Source: Auricularia sp. M13
Lineage: Eukaryota > Basidiomycota > Agaricomycetes > Auriculariales > Auriculariaceae
Direction of reading: 5' to 3'
Assembly: GCA_037042915.1 (NCBI GenBank)
Contig: CM073193.1
Span: forward strand, 682,001-746,000
DNA length: 64,000 bases
Both the position numbers and the translations under genes were made by a program. Every line of letters starts with the position of its first letter. Position 1 is the stretch's first letter. Below, in pieces: positions 47,275 through 59,689 of the stretch. The notes beneath the pieces were generated by a model. The model searched no databases, had not been told where the DNA came from, and worked only from the letters and a program-made list of their open reading frames with translations.

Positions 47275-48475
47275 TCACATCCCGTCCTCCAACCAGCGCA
47301 CGACCTCCCGCTGCCTCTCTTCCAACGCCAACACCTCCAGTCCCAGCGTACCGTACCGCCTGCCCTCCGACAGCGGGAGGTCCAAGCCCTCAACGCGTGC
47401 GTCGAGGATGATGCCGTGCTTGGAGTGGATGCGCACGCTGACGGCGCCCCACGCAAAGTCGCGCGCCATTGCGCGCGTGAACTCGGGGCGTCTGGCCGTA
47501 GATCCAGTCCCACGACTGCGCGGTCGCGATGCGTGAGTGAACCAGCGCGCGGATGGACGGGGAGAATACAGCACGACGCACCTTGAGCTCGGCCGCCATT
47601 TCGTTAATTTGTGGGTGGTGCTGGGATCTACAAGCTCTGGCTGCGCATGCGCTGGAAGTCAGACATAGACCATGGCGTGTAAGGAGCTCGGACTTCAGCA
47701 TTGAGCCCAAACCTGTCGTTGAAGCTCTGGGCCATAGCGCGGACGAAGTTGTCGTGCGTCGCGTTGGGCGTCCGCAAGTGCAATTTCGTCACGGGCGCGT
47801 ATAGGCGCGCGCACGGATTCGACGCCTTTCGTGACGAGAGACCTACAACAGCAACCGTCAGCATCCCGCACTGCATAGCGAGAAGGAATGAAGGAGAGCG
47901 CGCCTTTTCATTCTGCAGCACCTCGCCGAGCTCTTCAAGCGCGCTGGCAAGCAGCATCGTTCCGTGGTGGTACGCGCGCCGCCCCGCGATCTTGTATGCC
48001 GAGCCGGAGACCTTGCGTTCGCGCCCGTTGCCGTCAACGACGACGACGTCGTTGCACGCGTTCATGCGCACATTCAGCACGCCGAGCATGTCGCGCACGG
48101 TCGAACACCGCGCGCGGAAGGTGTATGCTGTAGTTGACGTTGCCTACGTCCTGGCAGCGCGTATAAATACGCGCCTGCTAGTTGCAAATGATACAAGCAG
48201 ACTTACAGCTTATAGGGTACACCGCCCCACCGCTGCCACGCCGCCGCGCCAGCCAAATACCGTGTGCGCGTTTTGCTGGGAGGTTCACCTCTTTCCATGG
48301 ATTCTGAACGGCGCAATCAGATCACGCGAAACGCGCTGGGCGGGGACGCACGGACTCCTTGGTTCCCGCCTATAATAACGCTGGGCGTGTTGCGGTACAA
48401 GAACAGCGTCCGAAGATCGGGTTCCGCGTTATTCAAGAGCCTATACGCAAGAAAATGGCGCAGCGGGAGGTTCAT
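47275..48475 (-). pseudogene. Lipoate-protein ligase-like gene, decayed, block A
   Basis: Remains of an LplA/Aim22-type lipoate-protein ligase, which attaches lipoate to mitochondrial 2-oxoacid dehydrogenases. From the ATG at 48,475: MNLPLRHFLAYRLLNN, SVIIGGNQ, then after an intron NPWKEVNL, then NYSIHLPR, the core VSGSAYKIAGRRAYHHGTML, VTKLHLRTPNATHDNFVRA, and the C-terminal SWDWIYGQTPEFTRAMARDFA to a stop at 47,275. Order matches the family. Lesions: the expected RRxSGGGxVYHD motif reads ARRRGSGGAVYPI before a damaged junction, and a deletion of about 28 nt after FDRAR (near 48,100) shifts frame relative to the block B copy. There is also an in-frame stop after the QRMRSQSL segment at 47,628. 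Confidence 0.8.
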
Positions 48476-48834
48476 TGAATACCAAACGTGAATGTAGAGG
48501 AGAAAAGCCGCAAATAGTAAGTATTAGCGGGCTGCAGGCTACAGAGCGAACGCACCAATCTTCCGTTGCAAGATTTGCATACGGTACCGTGCTCTTAGAC
48601 AAAATAATTTGAGATGGGCGCAAAAGGGAAGCGCTATGTATCCGCGTGCTCAATGCGCGTCGGACGCATGTCATCGAGGTCAGGGTCAAGATCTGCGAGC
48701 TTGTGAACCGCCAGTTGCCGCTATGCTTTTCTTTCCCGTCTCTGCACCCGCACACTCGGTTTGCAGCCAGCCTGTCGTGCGTTGCAGACCTCTGCTTCAA
48801 TTCAGACAGCGCCGCGTAAGGTCTCGCAAATAAT

Positions 48835-49860
48835 TAAACGCGTACAACCTGGCGGTCAACCCGCGAACCTCGTCGGCCATTCGCCCTTGGTACCGAGACG
48901 GACGGCGGCGTCGTGAACCCCGCGCAGCGCAGCGCTCCGGAGGGGATTGGGCCTACTGTCGGCCTGATGTCGCGGCCGGGCGTCATCCCCGACTCGCTGC
49001 CCCAGGATCTCATCAGAGTCGCGACGTACTCCCTCAATGTCATTTTCGAGGGTCGTGCGCATGAAATAACCCGTATGTCCAGAGGCGATATGCGGCGTTC
49101 CTGGCTGACAAGGACGCGCTCAAGGGTGTACGATTTGACAACCCAGGCTGAGCTTCTGGCAGTGGGGGAACGCGGTCATGCGGGCGCAACTGCTCGAGGT
49201 TGTTGAGCTGATTCGAGAGGTCGGCGCGACGGTGGTCAACGGCACCGGCTTGTGCAACTGGCAGACGATCGTGCGCCCGGACGGCTAGAACTGGTTCGCA
49301 CACTTCACTACACCTCTGCCGTCATCGACCGAACGACCGCAGGGACTACGCCTCCGCCAGCGGCTTCCCTGACGAATCGAAGTAAACATACATCATAGCG
49401 GACTCCTACAACCTCGCGGCGTACTTCGCCGAGGTCGACAAGACGCCCTGTCGTGGACATCGCACGGTCTGACATCGACAACGCCCGCACGGAGGGCGGC
49501 GTGCCTGGCGTGCAACTCGCATTCACCTCGGGCCAGAACGGGTTCCTCGCCTCGCTCGCCACGCGGGGCGTCCGTGACGCGACGTACTGGCAAGCGCTCG
49601 CGTTCTGCCAGCGCGCAATGCGCGAGAACGGCCTTGCTGCTGCCCTGAGAACCCAATGCGTCCCAGGCGATGTGTTGCTCGCGCCGTCGAACGCCGCGCA
49701 GGCGGGGTACCCCGTGGTGCCGATCCCCGCGGTGTGCACAAGGAGAGCGGCATGCCCTTCGGGATCGTGCTGATGGGCACGCCGAAGCGAGGGCGTGCTG
49801 GTGCGGTCAACAACAGAGTGCGCCCTTTTACCTGCGCGGGCCAGGTATTGTTGACATATC
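48835..49860 (+). pseudogene. Amidase (amidase signature family) remnant, block A
   Basis: Pieces of a fungal amidase in the right order but in several frames: NPAQRSAPEGIGPTVGLMSR and PGVIPDS (48,912-48,995; the TETDGG just before is in another frame), YAAFLADKDALKGVRF (about 49,090-49,135), WGNAVMRAQLLEVVELIRE, GLCNWQTIVRPDG followed by an in-frame TAG, LAFTSGQNGFLASLATRGV (49,510-49,567), CQRAMRENG and HKESGMPFGIVLMG (about 49,738-49,780). Functional members hydrolyse carboxamides with a Ser-cisSer-Lys triad; the N-terminal part with the Lys is not seen. Stops and frame changes make it non-functional. Its right end joins the transporter fragment of block B at about 49,860. Confidence 0.75.
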
Positions 49861-49861
49861 T

Positions 49862-50780
49862 CTGTAGATGCAGCCCGTTCCGAGAAACTATCGCCTGCCA
49901 AGGAGGCCGGTAACGCGCCTCATCAGTGCGGCGTAGAGGGCGCATTCGACGAGTTGGCATTGGTGCAGCAGCACATCCGGAGATCTACGCGGCATGGGCA
50001 CGACCAGAAGCTGCGCATGCACCTACCGCAGACGTCCATGCGTACGACATGCGCCGGCGCGCTGAGCGGTGCGATTACCCCGTTGGACGCAGCGGGAGCG
50101 CCTGCACGTCGACCACGACGAGGTGTTCGGGAACGACGAGACAGGGCACACGCCAAAAGAGCTTGCCGAGCACGCCGAAATTGCGTCGACTCGCTGCTCG
50201 TTTGTTTTCGCTATGGGGTGCGGAATATGCTTCTCGCATTTAGTTATGGTATCTGACCTTGCGCTTTGCAGAATTTACGTGCAACAATTGGGACGGTATC
50301 ATCGCGACGCGGTCCGGTTCCAGCCTGGGACCGTCGGCAAACATCCGCCGCGCAGAATATAGGTCCATTTCCTCCAGTCGCTTCAGCGCCCGCGACAGAC
50401 GGCTTGGGCTAACTTGAACGCCACACTGCCCGTTGCCAAATTTGCAGGGTCGGACGTCGAGGACAGCGCGGAGAACGGCGACGACGGCGAGCTCAGCTTC
50501 CGAGAGGCCATGGCGTTACTGGAGAATCGCACATATACCCGCAAGCCGAAGACTGCGTGGCAGCGCTTCAAGGCTTTCGAGGACTCCCTGCGCTCGTCGA
50601 CCAGCATCGTCGCTCTCAAAACGGCTGCGGGCGCTATGGCTTTTACTATGTTGTTATTCCCACCGCGGACGAAGCAATTCGTCATCAGTAACGCCTTCAT
50701 GTCCTCGCGTTCGCCGTCAGCATAGGACCGAAATTAGGTTCGTCTGATGCACACTGTTGTTGAGGATCTGTATTCATTGA
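49862..50780 (+). pseudogene. Transporter 3' fragment, block B
   Basis: Copy of the ARAE_2/DUF2421 transporter starting at the exon that begins at 37,029 in the full gene and ending in the intron after 37,945. Recognisable parts: EKLSPAKEAGN, AHTPKELAEHAE, IYVQQLGRYHRDAVRFQPGT, then FREAMALLENRTYTRKPKTA and FEDSLRSSTSI. Relative to the full gene, the Gln codon after KHPPRRI is a TAG stop, and several indels break frame. Both the first ~600 codons and the second membrane block are missing, so this is a passenger fragment of the duplication. Confidence 0.85.
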
Positions 50781-50854
50781 CACTTGTATAAAGGACAGTC
50801 TCTTGCCACATGCGTTTTTCGAATCGTATGTCCGTACTCTGTCAACATTCTGGA

Positions 50855-51693
50855 CAACAGCGTCCACTTGTTCGAAGGCACTCGTATCCTTCCCCAGCAG
50901 GACGTCGAGTCCAGCGCCGGCGATGTGGTCATCGCGTAGAACAGCCTCAAGATCATCAAGGCTGATAATGGCGCCGCGGCCAGTGTTTACGATGACGCCG
51001 CCTGGAGGCATGAGGCGGACCAGGCGCTCGTTGATGAGATTCTGCGGCTGGCGTGTGGATGGACACCGTATGGCTCTGGCGCAAGAGTGACTCGATTCTG
51101 GGCGCGCGGGCCAGGGCGGGCTCGACGCCGTTCTCGAGGTAGGGGTCGAAGAAGAGGATGCGCCATCCGAAGGCACGTGCGCGCAGCGCGACGGCGGTGC
51201 CGATGCGGCCGAGGCCTAGGATGCTGAACGTCTGCGGCGTGGGCGGCGGCGGCGGGTCCGCGAGAATGAGCTCGGCGGGCGGCGCCGCTGCAGGTCGTGG
51301 TGCAGCAGGATGCCGCGTCTGAGCGCGAGCGCGAGCGCTACCGCGTGATCGGCGACTTCGGTCGTGCCATAATCTCGCGATCTCTGTCAGCGTCCGCGTT
51401 CGTTGGAGATGCGGCGCCCGTTGCTCATCGGGGATGTTGCAGACTTGGACGCCGCGCGCCGCGAGACCCAACGCCCATCCGCACTACGACATTTAAATTC
51501 GGGAAGAGCGAGAGCTTGAGAAAAGTCCCTCTGTGTGCTGCCTGATATCCTCTGGGACGGTCGAAGTCGGCGCATCCAGCTCGATGCGCGCAGAAACGTA
51601 TGTGTACCCGGTGTAAGCGAAGACCGTCGTGTCTTCGAGGACGCTCTCCGTGTACATTCCGTCGAGCTCGAGCACAACCGGTGAGGCTGACAT
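50855..51693 (-). pseudogene. 2-hydroxyacid dehydrogenase copy, block B, broken
   Basis: Second dehydrogenase copy, start ATG at 51,693 (MSASPVVLELDG). Exon 1 has lost the segment equivalent to FLKPEDITLFPKLKVVVRMG and runs out of frame after about 60 codons. The Rossmann GLGRIG is present, but an 11-nt deletion after HTVSIHTP shifts frame before INERLVRLMPPGG. Homology to the intact gene ends near 50,855, before the catalytic His motif, where the reading continues into transporter-derived DNA (QVDAVVQNVDRVRTYDSKN). The same chimeric junction is in block C. Confidence 0.85.
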
Positions 51694-52290
51694 GGTGGAA
51701 GGACGACGAGAGCTATGTTGCGGCTTTTCGGGCCATAGAAGGCTAATAGGAGGTTGACTGCCGTCGCTGGATTGCTGTCACGGTTTTCCCCTCTGCACCT
51801 TCCTTTTCGTATCCTATACTGTCGTATCCTCGTGCATATATCCACCTCCGTCGCCCTCTACATCGCGATTTTTCTGTAACGAGAAGTCTTGCGCCCGGCT
51901 CGCCCACGATCTGTACGCGCCAGAAAATGCGACTCGCACCTGCTACTCCAAACTTTTATGAGCGCTGTGGCTTTCCCGATATTCCATGCTTCACCCCTCG
52001 GGACCGTGCGCTACTATATAGATTGTGTGGTGTCCGCCGCCGACTCACCTGCTCGTTGCGTGTTGACTCGATAGGATGCTTCCATTCCCGTGCGACAGCA
52101 AATGTATTTTGTGGTGGGCCTGATTCGAGCCGCGTCGGTTACAGTCGCACGTTGGATGATATCTCTTCGTGAACACATGTCAGGAATTCTCAGTTTACGA
52201 GTTACAAATTACGACGACAGGAAGAGTTTCGACAATGAGAGCATCTGCATAGACGACGAAGAGCATACAACTTGCGATGAACACCACGCG
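51694..52290. other. Intergenic: dehydrogenase promoter and receptor 3' flank, block B
   Basis: Copy of 40,805-41,380 with small changes. No gene seen. Confidence 0.6.
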
Positions 52291-55200
52291 TCAATCCTGT
52301 GTAATGCTCGTAAGCCTCAGTTCGTTCAGGATGAGGGACTCACAGTTGGCTTCTGCGACAACGTCGACGATCGCAGGGTTTCCTGAGGAGTCACCCGCCG
52401 TCACCGTCGAAGTCTCCCACTCCGAAAGCATAGTCACAAACGCGTCGTGTCCCTGCTTCTGTGCGATATCCCGCGGTGTATCGCCATTGTTGTTGCGTAC
52501 TGTGGGAGACGCCCCGTGTCGAAGAAGTAACCAATGGGCTACGTCAAAATGCCCTCGATAAGCTGCCAGATGCAACGCAGTGCGTCCCTCGAAATCCGAG
52601 TGCAGGATGTCACAGCCCTGGTCCGACAGAAGAGAACAGACACCGGAGTGTCCTCCGTCCGCAGCAAAGAGCGGAGCCGTCCACCCATCTTCATCAACTA
52701 AGGTGAGAGAGGCCCCATGGTGAATGAGCAATTTGACAACTTCCGTGTGGCCATTCCAAGCTGCAAGATGGAGCGGTGTTTGCAGGCGTTTATTTGGGGC
52801 ATCCACAGTGGCGCCGCGTTGGATGAGAAGCTGTGCAACTCCGAGGTGTCCAAACTTTGCGGCCGGGTGCAACGCAGTGTGGCCATCGGAATCCAAGTGC
52901 TGGATGTCACTGCCCTTGTCCAGCAGAAGAGAACAGACATCGGAGTGCCCATTATTTGCAGCGAAGTGAAGTACGGTAGCCCCGAATTCAGTGATTGACC
53001 TGACAGCCTGAGGATAGGGAGCTAGAAGCAGCTCCACGACATCCATGTGACCAAACAGTGCCGCAAGATGAAGAGGGTTTCCGCGGCTGTTGGTCACGTC
53101 TACGCCATGTGTGAGAAACCATGATACAAGGGGCAGCTGCCCCCACACGCAGGCTGCCTCAAAATTACTGAAGTAGCCCTCAGCTCTGAATGCGAACTGG
53201 TTTTTGAGCGCGGCTGGAGCAGGTGTGAGGTACTCCACCAGGACATCTTTGCCATTGCTGTCGATGAGCTCATTGACGTGACACACCCAGAGCAATTTCG
53301 CGTAGGCGGTGAGATCGAGGGGCAGGTTGTTCTCCAAGACGGTCAGGCAAACGCGAAGCCACGTCGTGTGGGCCGTGCTGGAATCGAATGCAATACACGG
53401 CAGGCGCGATCGACACACCTCTGACTGGAGGTAGTCGACGACGGAAAGGTGAATAAAGCGGACAACCTTTCTACCCTCTTCATCCTCTGTGATACGCAGG
53501 ACGTCAGGTAGATGGGATAGAATAGAATCCTCGAGCTCGTGAACAGCGGACGGGACGGTGCGCAGGATCAGTCGTTTGTACGGTGGGTTTGTCGGCGAGT
53601 TGCCCAGAGGCGAATACACGAATATGGCGACCAGCTCAGCGACTTCGCGAGGAGAAAGGCTGCGGCGCGACAGAGCCAAACACTGAAGAACGTGGGACAC
53701 GTGATTCATCATGGCCGGCGATTCGCTGAAACCCTCGATGATCGAGTGGTAGGTCTTATCGAGTCCCTGTGGCATTTCCAGGAGCATCTCCTGGAAAACC
53801 TGCCCCAGAGCGGGGCGTAGGCGCTTCAGATGAAGGTAAACCCAAAGAAACCTGATAAAAGTCAGGTTGACATTCATAGTGATCCATGAGCTACTCACAT
53901 TCCCTCCGCGGATTCGTTAAGAATGCTTGCAACATTGACCTTGTCTTCAGCCAGCCACGAGACTTTAGTGAGCTGTGCATCGATGTATCGCCCGATGAGT
54001 TCGCGGTGATGATCACAGTCATTGAGATGAAGGCGATATGCGGCATGCTCGTACATGTAGTTGACCAAGTCAGGGTTTCCCCGGCGGCTTGTAACGATTA
54101 TGCGAGCGCCAGTGTTGCTGAGATCGTCCAGGAGAGATTGCACTGCTTTCCATCGTTCATCCAGGTCGGGGCACTCGTCTAGTGCATCGATGGCAAGAAT
54201 CCTCGGCGCAGCAACGAGCATCGCTATCGCTGCCTCACGAAGGACCTCTTCAGACGCCCGTTTCTCGTAGCCTTCTTTGCGAGCGCCGATGAGAGCAGGG
54301 GGGTATCCACCCAAGCGAAGAGCCAGCTGGAAGACCACTGCAGCCAGGAAGTCTCGAAGCTTGGGCTGTGCATCGCCGCGGCGCCTGTCAAAGTGAAAGA
54401 AAACGCGCTCTTTCTCCGGCAGATTCTTAACGATTGCCGAGCTACGACACTTGTGATGAGATCAGAATTCACATGATACGGCATAGCAACTCACAGAAGG
54501 ACACTCTTTCCGCTGCCAGCTATGCATGCATGAACGTGAGTCGAAAGGACCCCGATAATGGCGGGAAACGCACGATTGGCGGAAATCCAGTACACGCCCC
54601 TCTCCGATCCCTCTGCATCTTTCCACGCGGTAAATTTCTTGTCGAAGAACCAGTCAGGTGAGAGTGTCTCTATCTCTTGAAGTTCGCGCTGCCTGTCCTC
54701 GATCCACCCCACAGCCAGCCACTCTTCGAACTTCTTGCTGTCTATACGTTTGTGAGTCCATCTGTACCGAGACGAGTAAGAAAAAGGCGTACCCGAAGCC
54801 TGCTGGAATAAGACAGTAACCTCCTGCACAACCTTCGGCACAATCCCGTGAACTACAGCATTGGTATCAAGCTTTAACGCTTGCTACGGGGAATACTGAA
54901 CACAGGAGCGTGACCACGAGAAGATAACGTACGTCGAATATATCTCTGGCTTCCTCCAGTGCGCGTTTCTCGTTGGCAATGATACCATTGGCAGTGGCGA
55001 CCGCGATGAAGCGTTTGAGCCACGGTGTTGCTCGGAGAAGATATAGCCGTAGGAGCGCGCGCAGCAGCACCCTTCGGCAATCGATATCAACGACGCCTCC
55101 TCCGCTTTAGATAAAGGACATACCGCAGGAAGTCTTGGGCTTGTTTGTCCAGTGCATCGCCAGCGCCGATACGGGGACGCCAATGCTTCAGCAGCACGTC

Positions 55201-56139
55201 CCAAGATGACTGGATTCTCGTCTGCAATTCCTTTACGCTGTCATTCGACGCATGGTAATTCTGCCGGTGGCCGTATGCGTTGAGCCGAGTCCGTTATATC
55301 TCGAGCGATCACGCGTACCTCAACATGATTACAGATCTGCAACAAGGTTTGCCCGACTGCCTTGACTGGTGCTTCTGTAGTGCCGTCCGCCGCGTTGACT
55401 ACTCCAGCTAGCAGCAGCTTAATGCCGTCCCGTGCGGTATCCCAAGACGAGATCCGTTTCCTAATCGTGCACTGTCAGCTGCAGCACGACCACGCCCGCA
55501 GACTGAAACGACCCACCCAAGCTCCGAGCTATCTTCATCCCTGCCTGCCGGACAAGGGAACCTGATGTCGCCATCTTTCTCTATGAGCAAGCAGCGCCCG
55601 CCCTCGATCTGCTAACGATGTAAATGTTATGGCCCGATAAAACGAAGACGAAAGGGCACCTGGAGAATAGAGGCAAACGCCTCGATGGCGTCTTTGCAGT
55701 CGCCTCGCATCTTGCTCAGCTGGTATCTCTTGGTAAACCTCGACCCATTCTTCTCCATATCTTCCATATCAGCCGCGCATTGCTTGACCACTCTGTAGAT
55801 CGCAAGGTAAGTGAGGGCTTGCTCGCAGTAGTCTGTGACAGTAACGCTCACGTTGTCGCGATGTCGACTACTGGCTGCGCGAAGAGAGGAAGATCGGTCA
55901 TGGCCTTGCGCGTGCAACTGGAGCACACGGCGCATTGTAGACCATCCGCTGACTGGAACAACTGGTCATATTCCTCTGTGTGGCGTTTCATATTCTAAAC
56001 GTTCCGTCAGTGCGCGCTGAAACCCGAGAGCGGCAAGACGTACTTTAGCAACTGCTTCAAACTGCTTTACTGCGTCCTGAAGCTTGACTACGTCCTCGGG
56101 CAGCGTTGCAGCCTGCGGACCCGAGGCAGCGTTCGACAT
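52291..56139 (-). CDS. NACHT-ankyrin STAND (NLR-like) receptor, 7 ankyrin repeats
   Basis: Paralogue of the 41,381-46,183 gene with the same 12-exon structure: 56,044-56,139, 55,852-55,994, 55,660-55,792, 55,517-55,608, 55,319-55,460, 55,124-55,260, 54,933-55,071, 54,793-54,883, 54,574-54,741, 54,495-54,519, 53,899-54,441 and 52,291-53,851. Spliced length is 3,270 nt, exactly 1,089 codons plus stop. Every exon length difference from its paralogue is a multiple of three. Walker A is NPGSGKSVLL at 380-389; Walker B is ILAIDALDEC; the arginine-containing ARIIVTSRR follows. It carries 7 ankyrin repeats instead of 16; the missing nine correspond to three 3-repeat modules. Exons 8 and 9 are strongly diverged and shorter by 13 and 2 codons, while exons 1-7 and the last ankyrins are nearly identical to the paralogue. 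No lesions seen. Confidence 0.92.
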
Positions 56140-57360
56140 GGTGGGTTGGGAAAGAGAGAAGTACGAATCCCGATGACATGCCGGTTGCGGTGCAGTAGCG
56201 GGAAACGCGGGAAACGCACGCAGATAGACGCCTTGCAGTTCTTCAAGTCTTCTTTACGCAGCCTTTGAACCGGCCAACGGACGGACGCGCGCGCTACCTT
56301 TTGCAGTAGTATCCACGAGCTAGAGCAGCGCTGTGCCCGCCCATTGTACACAAGCTTCGCGACGAGTTTCGCGATGAATGTGCAGAGTGCCGCCACCGAG
56401 CCACCGGTAGCTCTCGGAAGCTGAAGGGTCAGTCTGGGAGCGTCAGAGGTCCACGAGCGTCTGGAGTTGATTGGCAGCTAATCCAATGACCGCGCAAGCA
56501 GTTGAAACCCGGCAAGAGTACGAAATCATGCACTGTAGTAGCCAGCATGAAGTACAGTCATTCAGAGTCCTCCGAGGCTCATTATTAGACCGCCAGTTGA
56601 TTTGACGACATTCAGAGAATTGCAACTGGTTCAAGAGCCTGTCAATGCGAGTCCGGAGTCACAAGTTCGTGATCATGGGCGAAAAGAGGAACACGAGCAG
56701 GCGCGCCGGGATTCACCGTCTCGCCCCGGAGAGTCTGAATCTGATATTTTCACGCGAATAACGGCGCGTTCAGCGCGCGCGGCACTGAAGGTTACCTTTA
56801 TGCTAGCGCCAAATACGCTCATGTGTAGCGGAAATGGGCCCGTAAATGTCGAAGACGAGCCCGCGGAATGCGCGACGACGGATCCCTACTATTCGCCGCA
56901 TCCCAGCCCACGGCATCGCGCTCTCCGACGTGCTCCCCGCGTGCATTATACTGAACGGAAGCCTGTTCCTATGGGATGTGAAACGCGCGAAGCATATGGC
57001 ATCCCGAACTGTTCACGCCGAAGTCATTGTGCCCAGGCTGAGCGTCTCCGGTGTCTGCGTTGCGTATTGCTCACGCCTCATCGTTAGTATCTTCTTGCTT
57101 GTATCGTTACAATTGAGCGCGGCACCGCTTGATTCGAATCGCACGGGCCGAGTCTTTACTGTACCAGAAACTGCATGACGACCTGAGGCCTGAGGTCCCG
57201 CTGTCCGTCGACAACAAACTCGATCCCCAAGCTGGGGTTGCTGCGACTGTCTATTCGGGATCTGCAGCTGCTGCTCATCCACGGGCTATAGATGAAATAT
57301 GCCCTGCGAAATCCCGGGGAATATCCTGGCATTGAGCGTGCGAAGAATTCGGCATACGAT
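56140..57360. other. Upstream region of the block B receptor
   Basis: Promoter side of the second receptor, homologous to 46,184-46,900 for about 600 bp, then diverged. The segment 56,830-57,340 differs from block A and includes open but unrecognised pieces. No gene supported. Confidence 0.45.
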
Positions 57361-58577
57361 TTATTGACTGCTTACGCCCTCTATCTCGTCTCCGAACCAG
57401 CGCACGATCGCCCGCTGCCTCTCGTCAAAGCCGTAACTTATCGTACCGCCTGCCCTCCAGCGGCGGAAGGTCCAAGCCCTCGACGCGTGCGTCGAGGATG
57501 ATGCCGTGCTTGGAGTGGATGCGCACGCTGACGGCGCACCACGCAAAGTCGCGCGCAATTGCGCGCGTGAACTCGGGGCGTCAGGCCGTAGAGCCAGTCC
57601 CACGACTGCGCGGTCGCGATGCGTGAGCGAACTAGCGCGCGGATGGACGGGGAGAATACAGCACGACGCACCTTGAGCTTGATCGTGATTTCTTTGATTT
57701 GTGGCGGAGGGGTCCACCAGTTCTGGCTGAACGCGCGCCGAGAGTCAGACACGCGTAAGGAAAGCATGCGCGGACACGAACCTTTGCGTCGAGCCCGAAC
57801 TTGTTGTTGAAGCTGTGCGTTATGGCGCGTACGAAGTTCTCGTGCGTCGCGTCGGGTGTCCACAAGTGCAGCTTGGTCACGGGCGCGCGCACTGATTCGA
57901 GGCGTTTCGTGACAAGGCCTAGGTACCGATGCAAACCACCGTCAGGATAAGATAAAATATTCACACAGCGCAAGAAGGAGAGCGTGCCTGTTACTATGCA
58001 GCACCTCGCCAAGCTCGCCCAACGCGCTCGCCGGGACTCCCGTGGTGGTACGCGCGCTGCCCCGTGATGTTGTACGCCGAGCCGGAGACCATGAACTCGC
58101 GTCCGTCGCTGTCGACAATGACGAGGTCGTTGCGCGCGTTCATGCGCGCGTTGCGCACGCCGAGCAGGTCGCGCACGGCGCGCTCGACGACGCGGCCCGT
58201 GCGCGCGCGATCGAACGCTGTGCGCGGCAGGTGGATGCTGTAGTTCGAGTTCCCGCGTCCTGAAAAATACGTGTAAGAGCGCACCTGCCAGTTGCAGATG
58301 ATACAAGCAAGCCTGGAGCTCACGTGGTAGACTGTGCCGCCGCCGCCGCCGTGCAAGCCATATACCGCGTGCGCGTTGTGCCGCGAGGTCCACCTCCTTC
58401 CATGGGTTCTACGGGACGCTATCAGACCATGCAAAACGCGCTGGGCAGGGACGTACGGATTTGGTTCCCACCTATGATCACGCTGGGCGCGTTGCGGTAC
58501 AAGAACAGCGTCGGCTGGTCGGGCTCGGCGTTCTTCAAGAGCCTATACCCAAGGAAATGGCACAGCGGGAGGTTCAT
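57361..58577 (-). pseudogene. Lipoate-protein ligase-like gene, decayed, block B
   Basis: Second copy, from MNLPLCHFLGYRLLKN at 58,577, through SVIIGGNQ, NPWKEVDL, the GGGGTVYH motif with a clean intron to DAGNSNYSIHLPR, FDRARTGRVVERAVRDLLGV (the part deleted in block A), MVSGSAYNITGQRAYHHG, VTKLHLWTPDATHENFVRA and SWDWLYGL to a stop at 57,361. Lesions differ from block A: frame is lost between NPWKEVDL and the glycine-rich motif, a 5-nt net loss follows AYHHG, and the expected Lys of VSGSAYKI-AGRR, which contacts lipoyl-AMP in this family, reads Asn. Confidence 0.8.
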
Positions 58578-58934
58578 TTGATACCAAACGCGGTTTAAGG
58601 TCGAAAACAGAGAGTATTAGCTGGCTGGAGGCTACAGAGTGAACGCCCCAAATTTCCGTTGCAAGATTTGCATACGGTACCGTGCTCTTAGACACAATAC
58701 TTTGAGACGGGCGCAAAAGGGAAGCGCTATATATCCGCGTGCTCAATGAGCCTCGGACGCATGTCGTCGAGCTCAGGGTCAAGATCTGAGAGCCTAACCG
58801 CAAGTTGCCGCTATGCTTTTCTTTCCCGTCTCTGCACCTGCACACTCGGTTTGCAGCCAGCCTGTCGTGCGTTGCAGACCTCTGCTTCAATTCACACCGC
58901 GCCGCGTAAGGTCTCGCAAATAATTACACGCGTA

Positions 58935-59689
58935 CAACCTGGCGGTCGACCCGCGAACCTCGTCGGCCATTCGCCCTTGGTACCGAGACGGACGGCGGCG
59001 TCGTGAACCCCGCGCAGCGCAGCGCTCTGGAGGGGATTAGGCCTACTGTCGGCCTGATGTCGCGGCCGGGCGTCATCCCCGACTCGCTGCGCTGCCTCAG
59101 GATATCATCAGAGTCGCGACGTGCTCCCTCAATGGCAGTTTCGAGATCGACCAGAGGGACAATCACAGTCTTGCGCATGAAATAACCCGGATGTCCAGAG
59201 GCGATATGCGGCTTTCCTGGCTGACAAGGACGCGCTCAAGGGTGTACGATTTGACAACCCAGGTTGAGCTTCTGGCAGTGGGGGAATGCGGTCATGCGGG
59301 CGCAGCTGCTCGAGGTTGTCGATCTGTTTCGAGACGCCGGCGCGACAGTGGTAAACAGTACCGAGCTGCCAACTGGCAGACGATCGTGAGCCCAAACGGC
59401 TGGAATTGGTGTGCACACTTCACTGCACCTCTGCCGTCATCGACTGAACGCCCGCAGGGACTACGACTCCGCCCGCGGCTTCCCCGATAAATCCAAGTAC
59501 ATACAGCATAGCGGACTCCTACAACCGCGCGGCGTACTTCGCCGACAACACACCCATCCGCTCGCTCGAGGACATCCCACAGTCCAACATCGACAACGCC
59601 CGCACGGAGGGCGGCGTGCCTGGCGTGCAACTCGCATTCACCTCGGGCCAGGACGGGTTCCTCGCCTCGCTCGCCACGCGGGGCGTCCG
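58935..59689 (+). pseudogene. Amidase remnant, block B, cut by the block C junction
   Basis: Second amidase copy: NPAQRSALEGIRPTVGLMSR with PGVIPDSL, GDMRLSWLTRTR region in a shifted frame, WGNAVMRAQLLEVVDLFRD, PNGWNWCAHFTAPLPSS without the TAG present in block A, DDIPQSNIDNARTEGGVPGV-like segment near 59,570-59,630, and LAFTSGQDGFLASLATRGV. It stops abruptly at about 59,689 where the transporter fragment of block C begins, so the C-terminal HKESGMPFG part is missing. Confidence 0.75.
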
